A stretch of 64,000 nt of DNA from Cololabis saira. Lineage: Eukaryota > Chordata > Actinopteri > Beloniformes > Belonidae. Below are positions 1-11,789 of this stretch, piece by piece (within the stretch, counting starts at the first letter, position 1; the number at the start of each line of letters is the position of its first letter). A program made the position numbers and the translations under genes. Where the stretch lies: assembly GCF_033807715.1 (NCBI RefSeq), contig NC_084592.1:23941501-24005500 (forward strand), given 5' to 3'. Below the pieces are notes generated by a model. That model searched no databases. It saw only the letters and a list, made by a program, of their open reading frames with translations, and was not told the DNA's origin.

Positions 1-332
1 AGAAGTCCTGCCAATACGCCGCCTTTGTTGGTTCACACAGAACCATACAACGCCGGCATAACGCCGCTCCCGTCTGTAAATTCACACAGCATGCCGGCGT
101 TCCGCAATCAGAGGCGTGACGACAGCGTCAGTCCGACCGTCATGTCAGCGGCATGCCGGCTGTGTCATTCACACAGACCCCGTTTCGTCTCTGTGACGGC
201 TCTGTGACTACCTCCGCTGCCGGCTTATTGGTGGGGCCACTTGGCCCCCCCATTCCGCCTCCGTGACTTTCACACAGAACAGCGAGGCGGCTTAAAGGCG
301 CAACGTTCCCGCCTCGAACTGGCTGTGTGAAA
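1..332. repeat. GC-rich repeat with recurring TTCACACAG motif
   Basis: The segment is GC-rich compared with its surroundings. It carries TTCACACAG at 32-40, 81-89, 168-176 and 269-277, and the inverse CTGTGTGAA at 323-331. It stops abruptly where a TTAA-type MITE copy begins. The short open frame inside it has no recognisable protein character. It is probably an end of an interspersed element that continues left of the window. I cannot name the family. Confidence 0.4.
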
Positions 333-712
333 GGGGCTAGTGTCTAACCTCATTATCTATGCGGGATTCTGAGTGGGCGGGGCTATGATAATAAGGCACT
401 GTGCTGATTGGCTGCCTGAATGACGCAATACACCGCTACGGAAAAATGGCGGAAGCTCCGGCCGGCAGAGTTAGTTGTGGCCGTGGTTTCACGCATCGGA
501 GGCCAACCGATCGATTGGTTACGTAACAACGGGAGCAGAATCTGAACGGCTCGTAGAAGCCACATCCCACTGGATGGCTCATCCGGGCGGCTGTACAGAC
601 ACTGCAGAATTTGGTTGTTTTCCTCCTTCTCTGAGTTGGCAGGCTGAGGGGAGACCACTTTATATATGCTAAATCAAGAGAAAACATGTTTTTCACAATA
701 GGTCCCCTTTAA
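333..712 (+). repeat. TTAA-flanked MITE copy, 5' part missing
   Basis: This copy matches most of the element at 14748-15267 closely: the stretch around the GGATTCTGAGTGGGCGG motif, the GGCGGAAGCTCCGGCCGGC core and the terminal GGTCCCCTTTAA. Only the right end is intact; the left third is replaced by the TTCACACAG-rich segment. The TTAA at the terminus suggests a piggyBac-type non-autonomous element. It encodes nothing. Confidence 0.6.
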
Positions 713-716
713 CTAT

Positions 717-1640
717 GAATAAACTTACAATGACAAGACAAAGTTTGTGAACCCCTTGGGATTAACTGGTGTTTGACATTAATTTGGCACAAAAACGTGA
801 TCTAATATTCACTTCATAATAATAATAATAATAATACATTTTATTTATAGAGCGCTTTTAAAAGATCTCAAAGACGCTTAAGTAGCAACAATGACCAAAC
901 ATAGTGTGTTTAAGTCAATAATAAAAAAAAAGATTGTTTATCATGTTTTTTTAGAGACACCTTTTAAAAATTCACAGCACTTTTGGAAAAAAGTAATCAA
1001 ACGCTTGGTGTTAACAGCTTCCTCCTTTGAGAGCAATGACCAAAAGGCAGAGGCTTTCAGCAGCACTGGATCAGATCGGCACAATGTTCACAAAGAATTT
1101 ATTTTTTACCATTCCCGGGCCCAGAACCGCTTCAGCTGAGACATATTTATAAGATTTCTGGTGTGGACGTCTCTCTTGAGGTCATTTCAAAGCATCTCTA
1201 CGGGATTGAGGTCTGGGCTCTGACTGGAAGAAATCCAGGAGGTGGATTTTCTTTTTCTGAAGCCTTACTGTGGGGGATTTGCTGTGATGTTTAGGGGTCA
1301 TGGTCCTGCCATATCAGCTGGCCAACAGCCACCCTGACGTTACCCTGCAGTGTATTTTTCTAAGATCTTGAATTCCTTTTTTCCTGATGATGGCATTGGG
1401 TCTGGGCCCTGAGGCGGCCACGCAAGCCCAAACCATGATCTTCCTTCAACCATACTTTACTGTTTGGGTAATGTTTCTACATCGGTAAGCTGTGTCCTAT
1501 TAGTGTCATAATTAGTGTTTTTTTGAGCTTATCATCGTCGTTCATGGAGTTCTACCATGGACGCCCTGCCTGTTCAATAACTTGCACATGTTAACCTCAT
1601 GCGCTCGGGAAGACATTTGCCATTTCCAGTGAAACATTTG
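717..1640. repeat. degraded interspersed repeat
   Basis: The left part has the look of a common fish repeat end (AAGTTTGTGAACCCCTTGGG around 740). It is interrupted at 820-870 by an (AAT)n tract and a short LINE-like motif, TTTATTTATAGAGCGC. The stretch 1110-1560 resembles the antisense of a decayed DNA-transposon body (GCAAGCCCAAACCATGATC near 1425). No frame is open long enough to call a protein. The class is uncertain. Confidence 0.4.
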
Positions 1641-2790
1641 AATTGTTACTTTTGAGTTCTTCTTTCTAGTTGAAAGAAGTACAATCAGCTTTTATTTAAA
1701 TAATTAGTTTCTGGGTTAACTTACTTTTTCCAACAGCAATGTGAATGTTTGATGGCTGTGTCGGATAAAGCCACGTGAAATTAAGAGGATTTGTACGTTA
1801 TCGGCTTAAGCGCATTGTGTTTGTCTGTTATTGTGACTTACGTGAAAATCTGATCACATTTACAGGCAAATTGCTGCAGAAAACCAGGTTATTCCCAGGG
1901 GTTAACATGAGCAGGGAAAGTCAGACAATTTTCCAAAGTATTTTTAAATATGGGATAAGTTTGTTAACGTGTTTTGTTCCAGATCTATTAGTGTTACAGG
2001 ACAAGTCGGGAAGTCTTCTCACCCCACCAGGCCAGTGTTGAAGACAAGCTCCCCGGCTGAAGAGACATCGTGCCCAAAGGAAAACCCTTTCATCCTGGTA
2101 CCATCCCCCAACACCAGGTGGGCTGTCTGAGCCTGAAAGTTAAAAAAGACAGTAGAAAGATGACAAGTAGATCCTCGCCCAGGAATTTTATATTCCCTTT
2201 TTATGAACCAAGTTTGGACGGAGCAAAGCCAATAGTTTGAAATAAGATGCATTTCAGGTTTTGTGTGTAAAGGTGGTAACCAGTGAGTCAGCGCTGAAAT
2301 TGCAAGTCATTGTGCAAGGTGCTGTGAATGCTGAGGCAGACAAATGTCTTTTTCTTCGGTCCCGTGTGCACGTTAGTGCACGTTAGTGCGTGTCTGTATT
2401 TGAGTTGGTGAGAGTGCGTGTGAACGTTAAGGTTGGTGCAACTGCACCCTCCAGAATTACTGTACCTTGCAAAGAGGTGCAAATACATCAAATATTGACA
2501 TGTATATGCAGTACTCGAGTTGTAAAAGAAAATCAGGGGGGATGGTGGATTTTATCATATGGGGACAAATAATTTGCGCTGATTACAAATAATAAAATAT
2601 ATTACAAATAATAGCAGTGACCAAAACACCTGCAGAAATACTGCAGGAATGACATAGCAGCAGTTAAATGCAGCCTTCTGTAAGCTTTAAATATCCACTG
2701 GGCTTACATCAAATACATCAAAACACAACAATAAAAAACACTTTTCTGAACTTATCGATATTCCTCTGTCCTTCACAGGATAAGTAAAAT
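1641..2790. other. intergenic, nothing recognised
   Basis: I see no exon-like open frame with splice signals, no RNA gene and no clear repeat boundary here. The short open frames on both strands have no family resemblance. Confidence 0.5.
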
Positions 2791-2795
2791 GGATC

Positions 2796-3114
2796 ACTGC
2801 AAAAACTCAAAATCTTAACAAGAATATTTGTCTTATTTCTAGTTAAAATGTCTCATTTTATTAAAAAAAAATCTCATTACACTTAAAACAAGACTCATCA
2901 CTGGAAAAAACAACAATTTTCATCTGTTTCAAGTAGATTTTCACTTGAAATAAGTAGAAAAATCTGCCAGTGGAACAAGATTGTTTTGCTTGTAATAAGA
3001 AGATAAATCTTGTCCCACTGGCAGATTTTTCCTACTTATTTCAAGTGAAAGTTTACTTGAAACAGGTGAAAATTGTCAAATAAGTTATTTTTCTGGTGTT
3101 ATTTTTCTGGTGAT
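2796..3114. repeat. palindromic MITE / long hairpin
   Basis: Two arms, about 2912-2981 and 3005-3075, are nearly perfect reverse complements over about 70 bp. The shared core includes TTCACTTGAAATAAGTAG and AAATCTGCCAGTGG. They flank a loop of about 25 nt. The outer parts (CACTGCAAAAACTCAAAATC on the left) look like a common fish non-autonomous DNA element. No coding capacity. Confidence 0.65.
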
Positions 3115-5145
3115 GACTCTAAATGTTGAAATAGCAGTAAAACCACATTAATTGATGAAATGGCATAAGGGATGGAAAGGCAGGATGGCAGTTTTACAGG
3201 GGGGTGATTTTGACCGTTTTTATTTCGGGGGGGGATGCCATCCCCCCTCATCCCCCCTCAACTCCAGTACTATGTATATGTATATGTGAATGAAATGATG
3301 AAGGGATTATGGCTCAAAGATGTAGTAGGCTAAATGGTGCTTGAAAACAATGACAGGATCAGCTACCAGTACATCTCTGACAAAATGCAAGAAGAAAGTG
3401 TCTCTGGATCCAAACATGATGCAACTCTCTGTGATGCAAGTTAAGCAGCTGCTGTCTATAAATCATATGAACTATGAGCTTATAAACTGTTTCTTGGTTA
3501 AAATGCACTACATTTCCATTGCTCACTTGTATTTTTCTAATGACAGCCCAGCAGGCAGAGTGTATTTAAATACTTCAACTTTTTTCCCACTATCTTGTCA
3601 TTCTGAAATGAGGCCCATTTCTGATGGGAAAGACTTCACACTTCGTACTTTAAGCATCTTTATGTTCATTTTTTAAACTTTTATTGTATTTTATTCTATG
3701 CCGAATATAGGAGCAGTCCTTGCTCTTTTTTAAAACTGCAAAAAACACCGACTGTAGGTTATCTAACTATCAGTACTGCATGTGCCACTGAATTTTGAAT
3801 GTTTTTCTCATGAAGTCTGGCCTGACGCGGCGCGGGTTTCCACTAACAGCGCTTTCGAAGAAGTCTTACGGCTGACCAAACCGTGTCATTTATGCACGAA
3901 AACAGCGACTTTTGTGTGATTGCTTACCTTCACGCTGAAATATTTGGCAGTTTGAAGTCTCATCCAGCCAATGTTCCCCACTTTTCTGCCAACCATGCAT
4001 CCTTGCCTCAGAGATTTAACAACTCCGTAAACCGAGAGGATGTTTGTCATATTAGCCGAAGTTATTGTTTGAAGTAAATTCGCACGGGTTTGCAGGATGA
4101 ATAAAAAAATATCTATTTTTAGCTACTAAATTAAGTCATTGATTTAAAATGAACTACCCGTGAATTGCCCTCGTGGAAAGCGGCCACGCAAAAAGTTTAA
4201 GTGGGCGTTTGATATGTTCACGCGGATTGGCCGCCGGAGCGGTGCTTTTCTCAACACATGAAGCGCACCAGGTTTTGATTGGTCTCTTAGGAAAACGCCC
4301 ATTTTTGTGTCAAAAGACATCAGAACCCAATGTGTCTAAATGCTTACAACGAATAAGACGTGCATCAACATGTTTTACCTTTTAAAAACAAAAATCTTTA
4401 CCAATCCTGCTTCATCTGTCAGTTTATCAGTTGAATAGGAATGTTTCTGTGATGCCATATGCCTTTTGGTACACCAAGATGGAAACTAAAAATGTCCCTT
4501 TTAAACAATATTACCTCTCCAGATTTATTGTAAGGTTTAAAATACATCTTGCCAAGAGTAACAAATTATTAAATACACTGAGATTCTGAAGTTGGAAAAG
4601 GAACAAAAGCAAAATGCACGCCCCATGGGAATGACTGCACCTGCTGATGGCAAACTTGTGTAGAGTGCTTTCTGTGCAACTAACTCTTTACAGCCTTTTT
4701 TCTTTGAGGCCAATTGCCTGCACAGAAAAACGCAAACTGTCCGTGAACAGGCTGCATGGTGGTAGGATTAGAGCGGTGTGTGTATTTGCTGATGGCTGCA
4801 AGACTGGCCCTCTGTGGAGAAGGCTGTCTGACTGCCACTCTGCTGCGTTCAGCAGTCTGAACAAAGTGGGACTGAGTATCATGACCTGAGTAGATCATGA
4901 AATACCTCCGCAATCCACAAATTGCATTTGAAACAACAGTCTATTGTCTTGTGGTACCTCTGTAAAAGTTATTGGTGAATCATAAGCGTTAAAGAAGAAA
5001 AAGGAAACCCATTCCCCAGTGCAGCAATCTGCTGAGCTTTCATGCATTTAAGTGTATTAAATGATAGAATATAACATATGTTTCAATGTGATTGCAATGC
5101 TTGATTTTTACTATGTTTTAGCTTTGGGTAGGTCCCCTGCATTTG
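3115..5145. other. intergenic, nothing recognised
   Basis: No supported gene. There is an isolated MEF2-like CTATTTTTAG at about 4113, which is expected by chance in AT-rich DNA. Segments around 3800-4380 and 4620-4900 are more GC-rich but show no conserved protein frame. Confidence 0.4.
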
Positions 5146-5436
5146 ATTTATATCCTCCTGACTACCAGCAAAAAAAATATGCCCCAATCACAATTTTTTT
5201 TAAATTCCCCATTATTTTGAAGGTAATTAGAATACTGAAAACATTTTTTTTGAAATCTTATTTTTTATTTTTAAGATATCATGTGTCCACTACAGTGGAC
5301 ATCGGAACGCCATACATGTGAAACTGAACCTTGATGGCAAACAGTTAGTCCCAAAGAAAATACCAAAAGAATCAGTTTAACATCCACATAACTGTCCATC
5401 ATCTCTTTTGTTGTGTTTTGTTTTGCTTTGTTGTGC

Positions 5437-6781
5437 TTATTTGGCATGATACTTCAAAAAGCAATTCCTCTTCTTAGAAACGCAAAGGAATAGCTTGCAC
5501 TTTGTGCACATCACATACGTTTTGCTCTTGCAGCCGGATCTACGACACCTTGATGCATGCGTTTCGTCCACCATCTCTGGAAGATGGATGGTGCCATAGT
5601 GCCTCAGAGCTGCATTTGGCTGCGGTTTCCACTTTTGACGTGGGGGAGTGTAGTCATCTTCGCTGTCACTTGCGATTCCTGCTTGGGCCCGAGTAATCAA
5701 CTCTTCACCAAGGAGCAGTTTGAAGTCAAGGAACTTCAGTGGTTTCTTCCCCAGAAACTGGCAGTCACTCCTATACTGAAGCCACGAGTTGGCGATTGCC
5801 AGGTCAAAAAAGTGGAAAACTGCATGCACTGTCCATTTCCTAGTCCTGTAGAAACTCAACATTCGGTCAACCAAGTCCACGCCACCCATGTTGGTGTTGT
5901 ACTCAGCAATTGCCAGTGGCCTTGACACCTGGACAAACATTTTGTCTTTCTTGGACCATCTTCTGCGTGTGTCCTGAGGTTCAATGCCATAGGCAGAGGA
6001 TGCCATGACAGCTGGCTTGTTGTCCAACCACTTATGACAGCAAGTTCAGGAGGGCTTCGTCTGACTACCATCTCTGATGCGCCTCTTCCTTTCTTTTTGA
6101 AGGGCTTATCCCCTATGACAGTGGTTCTCAACTCCGGTCCTCGGGACCCCCTGCCCTGCATGTCTTAGATGTTTCCCTGCATCAACACACCTGATTCTAA
6201 TTAACAGTCATCACCAGCTTGTCATCAAAGTCTGGACAGTTCTGTTGATGACACAGCTCCTTGTATCACGGTGTGCTGAAAGCAGGGAAACATCTAAGAC
6301 ATGCAGGGCAGGGGGTCCCGAGGACCGGAGTTGAGAACCACTGCCCTATGATCTTGCACTCCTTTGGAACCCTGTTAGTCATGAGGGTTCCAGTCCCTAC
6401 CAGCCTTTTTGTCATCAGGGTGTCAAGGAGGTTGATCGTTGTAAAGTACCTGTCAAAGAACAGGTGGGTTCGTTGGGGAACAGACTCTGCCAAGTGAAAA
6501 ACAGCTTGTTCTCCAATGCCCTTTCCTCCTGTAACGCTGAAGGTAGTCTTGCCTTGGTAGACCACAAAGTCAAAGACCAGACCAGTTGGTGGGGCCAAGA
6601 CAAACACCTTCAATCCAGTTGGGTTTGGTTTGCCCGGTACAAACTGGTGCACTGGGCATCGACCAGTAAATGGAACCATTTGCTCGTCAATGCACAGTTT
6701 GCCGGTTCTAGGCAGATTCAGACATCCTTGCCTTACTTTAGTCAAGATCAGACAACTCAAAATCTGAGTGTCCATCAACAA
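5437..6781 (-). pseudogene. piggyBac-family (DDE_Tnp_1_7) transposase pseudogene
   Basis: The minus-strand frames read as a piggyBac/PGBD transposase. The upper part (6781-6352) carries [13 protein letters not shown], with an acidic residue typical of the catalytic core, and [20 protein letters not shown], followed by [15 protein letters not shown]. The lower part (6027-5437) carries [12 protein letters not shown] and ends in a Cys-rich zinc-binding tail ([18 protein letters not shown]) before a stop. The gene is broken three ways. The N-terminal portion is missing, a 225-bp hAT MITE splits it at 6119-6343, and the reading frame shifts near 6035 between the ELAVI stretch and the following NKPAVMAS stretch. 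It is not expected to make active transposase. Confidence 0.85.
6119..6343. mobile_element. hAT-type MITE inserted in piggyBac transposase
   Basis: A 225-bp element with 62-bp perfect terminal inverted repeats (6119-6180 and 6282-6343) starting CAGTGGTTCTCAACTCC. It is flanked by an exact 8-bp target duplication, CCCTATGA, at 6111-6118 and 6344-6351. The CAG terminus and 8-bp duplication are hallmarks of the hAT superfamily. The perfect arms indicate a fairly recent insertion. Removing the element and one duplication rejoins the transposase reading frame at this point. Confidence 0.92.
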
Positions 6782-7274
6782 TTCGCAGTAAAATTCTATC
6801 TGCTTCTGAGAATGATTCCCTTTCTTGTAATTTGAAAAAAAACAACAAAATGGAGAAAATAACTACAAATGTCCACTTCGAAGGACATTTTTTAAACACT
6901 TAAATACTATGCTCAAATATAGTTAAAATAATTCAAACAATGTTTTAATGTGTTGTAAAGAGACTAATAGAAAATATGCCAACAACATTTCAAGCCAAAA
7001 TTTGCTCAATAAAAAGTATTATATACTTACTTTTCCTGTTCCCATAAAATGCGCTTGTACTGATGGAGGCCATTTTCCTGAATGAGGAAGAGAACGTACC
7101 AAAGCCCCACCCCTTCACATTTGGTATCATTGAAAAGCCCTATATGTCCTCTATAGATAACAAAAGGAGTTCATTCAGTTGTATGCAGTGGGTGGGAGAT
7201 ATTCCGGTTTCCAAATGTCCTCCACAGAGGACAAATTTGAACTAGTGGTAGTCAGGAGGATATCACTTGGTTAA

Positions 7275-10200
7275 ATAGAGCAGTGCCTCTGCTGAAGATC
7301 TGTGGAGCACTGCTGACATCCAGTGGCAGGTTTCTCTCAGAGGCTCCACTGGGATTTAATAAGGAAACAAACAATTACTGTAGCTACTGTGTTCACTTAA
7401 GTACTGTGATCAAAACGTACATACTACTATACTAATTTAGTTACAGTGTCCCAACTGCTTTGAGATTGGGATTGTACAATATACTGCATTTTTTTAAATG
7501 TGGTGAGGTTGAAGTAGAAAGTAAAAATGTACAATATCTAAAAACTAAATAAGAGTTAAAAACAAACATACCAAATGTAAAAAAAAAAAAAATGAGGGCA
7601 TTTTACATCTTAAGAAAAACATAGTACAATAAGGCAAAGTGAAAAAAGTTTTGAGTTAGATGGAAGCTAAATGTCTAAAAAAAAGTTGGGATGGAGTAGT
7701 ATTTGTTACGAGCGTCCATATTCATGTGGGAACTGTGGGAACGTTTTTGGAGAGGAATGTTGTCCAATTCTTGTCATTAAAAGTTCTTAATCAATCTGGG
7801 TCTTCTTTTTAGTATTCTCAGTTTTATGACACTTCAAATGCAATTGGTTGTGAAAGATCTAGCCTGCAGGTAGTTTAGTTCAGTACCTGGACTCTTCTAC
7901 TGTGAAGCTTTGCTTTTGTAATGAATGCTGTATATAATTTAGCATTGTCTTGCCTTCCCCAAGAAAGGTGTCTGTTTCAGGGCACAATTGCCCAAAAAAA
8001 CTGTATTTACCCTTTATTATTGTTGTTTCATTTGCAGATGTTCAAGCTTCCCCCCTACAGACACTAACATAACCTCATTTAATCAGAGATGCAGGTTTGG
8101 AACTGGGCACTTTAAACAAGCTTGATGTGCTATCACTAAATAAGTTTGGATGACATGATATCTATGGTTTCCAAAAAGAATTTCAGATTGCTGTCCATAA
8201 AACCTTTTTTCCGCTTTGGCACAGTCTATTTTAAATTAGCTTTGAGCCAGAGAAGAAGTGTTTTGTTTTTTTCCTCATGTTCACACACAGGCTTTTCTTC
8301 CCATGGCAGAGCTTTAACTGAAATGGGTTGATGTCTTGGCCAATTGTATTCTATACGGTGACTTTCAGAAGTGTTCCTAAGCACATGCAGTGGTTTCTTT
8401 AACAAAATTATATTTGTTTAGAATGCAGTACCACCTGATCATGAGATTGTAGGATGCTGCAATGTTGATTTTTGGCCCTTTCCTATATACACAGAGATTT
8501 CTCCAATTTCTGGGGATCTTTGAAAATTGTTTTTACTGTAGATGAAACACTCAAATTCTTTGTAAATTTGTTTTGAAGAATAGTATTCTGAAAGTTTTTC
8601 ACAATCAGTTAACATAGTTGTTCACACTATTGTGAACCTCCGTCAATCTTTACATCTGAGAGACTGCCTCTCTGAAATATTCTTTTTATATCCAATCATG
8701 TCATTGATCTGTTCCCAGTTAACCAAATTAGTTGTAGGATGATCCTACAGGTGTTTTTTTGAAATACCACTTACTTTCTTCAGCTTTTTGGTGGTTATTA
8801 TGACATTTTGCTTCCATTAAAATAAGCTTATTTGTTTCGAGGGATGATAATACGTCATTTAGTTGACCTGATGACCCTTTGCCAGGGCATGATGTGATTG
8901 TTTGGCTGGGCACCAGTAGACGCTCTATAGAAACTGATTAAATCTACCTCCAAATTATGCAGCTCCCTTTAACACGGTTATGTAACTTCCTTTTAACCTA
9001 ACAATAAGACTACTGGTGTTTCCACTTGCAACTGTACAGCAGCTGTCTCAACGGTAAGATGACAGCACACTTGTTCAGGCTCAACTTTAGAGGCCCCTGG
9101 TGATAATTTGGCTGCTAACTTGTCAGACGAAGCTGCAACAGTTTTTTATAGTTGACATGACACCGTTACCTAAATGCCTTTGTAGAGCAGAACCTATGTT
9201 TACAGTATATTCTGGAGATTTGAAATCTCAAATCCAAGGCAGTATCTTAAAATCTGGTCTGATGAATAGAATTTTAACATTTACTATTATTTTTCTTCTG
9301 CGCTTAAAATTAAACATAAAACAGCATTTTAAAGTCATATGATTGTCATCATTAGATAATTTTAATTCTCATATTAAACAAATAAAAGCGAGAAGCAATT
9401 GCAGAATTTGGCTGGAGCGCACGTCCACTCACATGAACTTTACACTGGCTGCAAAAGTAAAAGTCAAAGATGAGAAATGATGCAGAAGATAGATTCACAA
9501 AAGGCCAGGAGCACAGTCGGCCTCTGGCAGAGACACAGTGTGGGGGGAGAGGGAACCTGTGGTATTTTGAAAATTAAGCCAGTTAACCACTTAACCTTTC
9601 ATTGCTGCTCGGTTTAATCTAAATAATTTATAATATTTCCATAGATTCTATCCAAAGCAAATACCTCAGGACATCTCAGATTTCCTTGAGTGTTTTGTTA
9701 AAGTTGAAGATGTTTTTTTTTATTTTTTCTAAGGTTTTTTTTTTGTTTAAATCTTCAAATTCAGCCTTGGAGAGCTGCTGTCTCCACTGATGGAATCCCA
9801 TAGACTGGAAAATTGTTACGTGAACATTTGGAGAACACGAGAAGCCCTTGCAGTGCCCGACTGGCCATTTATTGCTTGGAGGCCCGTCCAAAGCTGCCTC
9901 CTAAATTCCGTCAATGATTGGCTGACGCAAGCTCTAATGAGGTCCAGCGCCTGTCTTCCGTGGAGGGATCCCACATTGTCTGGGGCGTCAACTGGAAGTT
10001 TCAGATGGTGACTGAGCTTAAGGGAGGACGCAAATAGTCAGGCAGGCTGCCTCACTGTTCTGCGGCAGCTTTCCAAACACAGTCTTGGCCCCCCGAGATG
10101 TGAGAAATAATAGATGGGCGGTTTCAAGGATGCATGAAAATGCCTGTTCTGTGCACAGCTGATCAGATGAAGTGCTTTGAAGATCACAAACAAGCACGTC

Positions 10201-10500
10201 TATTTTTACCATTATTGAGTCTTTACTGGTAAAATACTCTATTTATGTCACTATATCTGTTACATTAGCACAAATACCCCCCCAAAAAATTGACAAATTA
10301 TTTTTTTTGGAAAAAGAAAGAACAACCTTGAACATACAAGTAAGTTTTCTTCTCTTTAGCAGGAATAACTTCTGGAAGGCGTTTGTATGCACAGTTCGTT
10401 CAGCTGCAAGGTTCTACCAATAGTTTCAAATCCCAGCCACAATGCTGGGCTGCAATTTGGGATTCAGATCTGGACTTTGACCTCTTTTCTTTTTTGTTTG
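7275..10500. other. intergenic, nothing recognised
   Basis: No exon set, RNA gene or repeat boundary can be supported. The block 9640-10200 is less AT-rich and reads like unique sequence, but none of its frames has recognisable protein features. Confidence 0.4.
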
Positions 10501-10519
10501 GTTCATTGATGTGCTGAGT

Positions 10520-10997
10520 TTCAGTGTCCTGTTCAAAGACCCACATCCGGTTCATCTTCTTCTTTTGGTCTTAGATTGATATACATGCTTGATCTGTTAG
10601 TTCCCTATGAAGCTCCCAGACCCCTGAGCTTCATCTGGATCTGGTTTGTTGTGGTTCCCAAGAACCAGAACCAAGCAAGGTGAGGCAGCGTTCAGTTATT
10701 CTGCTCCTCACCGGTGGAACAAACTTCCTGTAGACCTGAGATCTGCTCCAACTGTAGATCCTTTAAATCAGGCCTAAAAACATTACTGTTTACTGAAGCT
10801 TACTCCTAAATTAAATACTTACTCGCTGTACTCTACTGCCCTTGCTTTTTAACAACTTGTGCTTTTTATTATTTTACCTCTTTTTTTATAATTTTATTTC
10901 ATTTTATTTGTCATTTACTGTTTAATTGTGTCTTGCTGCTTTTAATGTCGATGTAAAGCACTTTGAAATACCTTGTGTTGAATTGTTCTATATAAAT
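10520..10997 (+). mobile_element. LINE 3' end fragment (ORF2 C-terminus and tail)
   Basis: The plus strand at about 10660-10800 translates, with decay, to the common C-terminal pattern of LINE reverse-transcriptase proteins: a Phe/Cys-rich stretch, then a Pro-containing segment, then FKSGLKTLLFTEAYS. An AT-rich 3' UTR follows, ending TGTAAAGCACTTTGAAATACC and TATATAAATAAACTTGCC. This is a 5'-truncated, dead retrotransposon copy. The clade was not determined. Confidence 0.65.
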
Positions 10998-11164
10998 AAA
11001 CTTGCCTGTGGCGGGCCAACCTTGGAAGAGGGTGTATTGTGATGAGAGGCCGAAACACCTGATGAAGACAAGGCGGTGGTGGTGGTGCCCCGCGATCCTG
11101 TCCAAACTCCACCCCACCTATATGTCCGCTAGGAGTTATTGTGCTGATATATTTTAGGGATATT

Positions 11165-11366
11165 AACAGCTAGTCCTATTAAGAATCCTTGCCTTGCCCT
11201 GCCTTAGCTTATCTGTACTCGACATGATTCACTTTTAAAAGAATCGTGTTCCTCATGCCCCTGCCTCTCGCCTGTAATGAGCTGGGATAGGCTCCAGGAG
11301 ACCTTCGTGACCCTGCAAAGGATAAAACAAGTATAAAAAATGGATGGATGGATGGATGGATGGATG
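11165..11366 (+). mobile_element. LINE/SINE 3' tail with (GGAT)n end
   Basis: The segment includes GAGCTGGGATAGGCTCCAGG and GACCCTGCAAAGGATAAAAC, then ends in (GGAT)n at 11341-11366. This is a very common fish retroposon tail. Related tails lie at 62600-62751 (plus) and 38235-38577 (minus). No coding capacity. Confidence 0.7.
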
Positions 11367-11599
11367 TTCCTCATGCTGAAAACATGTCTTGCACCAAATA
11401 GAACTAACATTACTGTGGCTGAAAAACTCCATCTTTGATTCTTCCGTTGAAAGCATGTGATAATAAAAGAGTTGATCCCTGATCCCTTCTAATGGCCTGT
11501 GCTATTTGGCCATTAGACACTGGACACTGGTGGCTTCTCTTTAGTCAATCCCTATAGCAGGACAACTAATCTCTTTGTAATTGTACATATCAGCCCTTC

Positions 11600-11745
11600 A
11601 ATTCCATTTTTTAATTCAGTTTTATCTATATAGCTCGTATTACAACAGAAGTTGTCTCTAGGCGCTTTCCAGAGACCCAGAACATGACCCCCGAGCAATT
11701 ATTACATAAACGTAAAAAACTCCCCTAGTGGGCCCTCAAAGACTC
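11600..11745 (+). mobile_element. LINE 3' UTR fragment
   Basis: Contains the characteristic run CAGTTTTATCTATATAGC, AGGCGCTTTCCAGAGACCC, GAGCAATTATTACATAAAC and AAAAACTCCCCTAGTGGG. I recognise this as a frequent interspersed tail in fish genomes. Truncated at both ends. Confidence 0.55.
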
Positions 11746-11789
11746 TTTTTTCTTTTTCTTATTTCATTTTGCAGATCAAACTATCCGTT

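Larger units (their letters stand above)
5146..7274 (-). mobile_element. defective piggyBac-type transposon
   Basis: A 17-bp perfect inverted repeat, TATCCTCCTGACTACCA at 5151-5167 and its complement at 7246-7262, brackets a minus-strand piggyBac transposase pseudogene. A TTAA sits just outside the right repeat at 7271-7274, as expected for piggyBac; on the left the terminus is eroded. The segment between the surviving transposase frame and the right end (6840-7245) is non-coding, so the N-terminal part of the gene has been lost. A hAT MITE is nested inside at 6119-6343. Confidence 0.75.

Noticed and set aside
5502..5925. Plus-strand open frames at 5.5-5.9 kb
   Set aside because: Antisense shadows of the piggyBac transposase.
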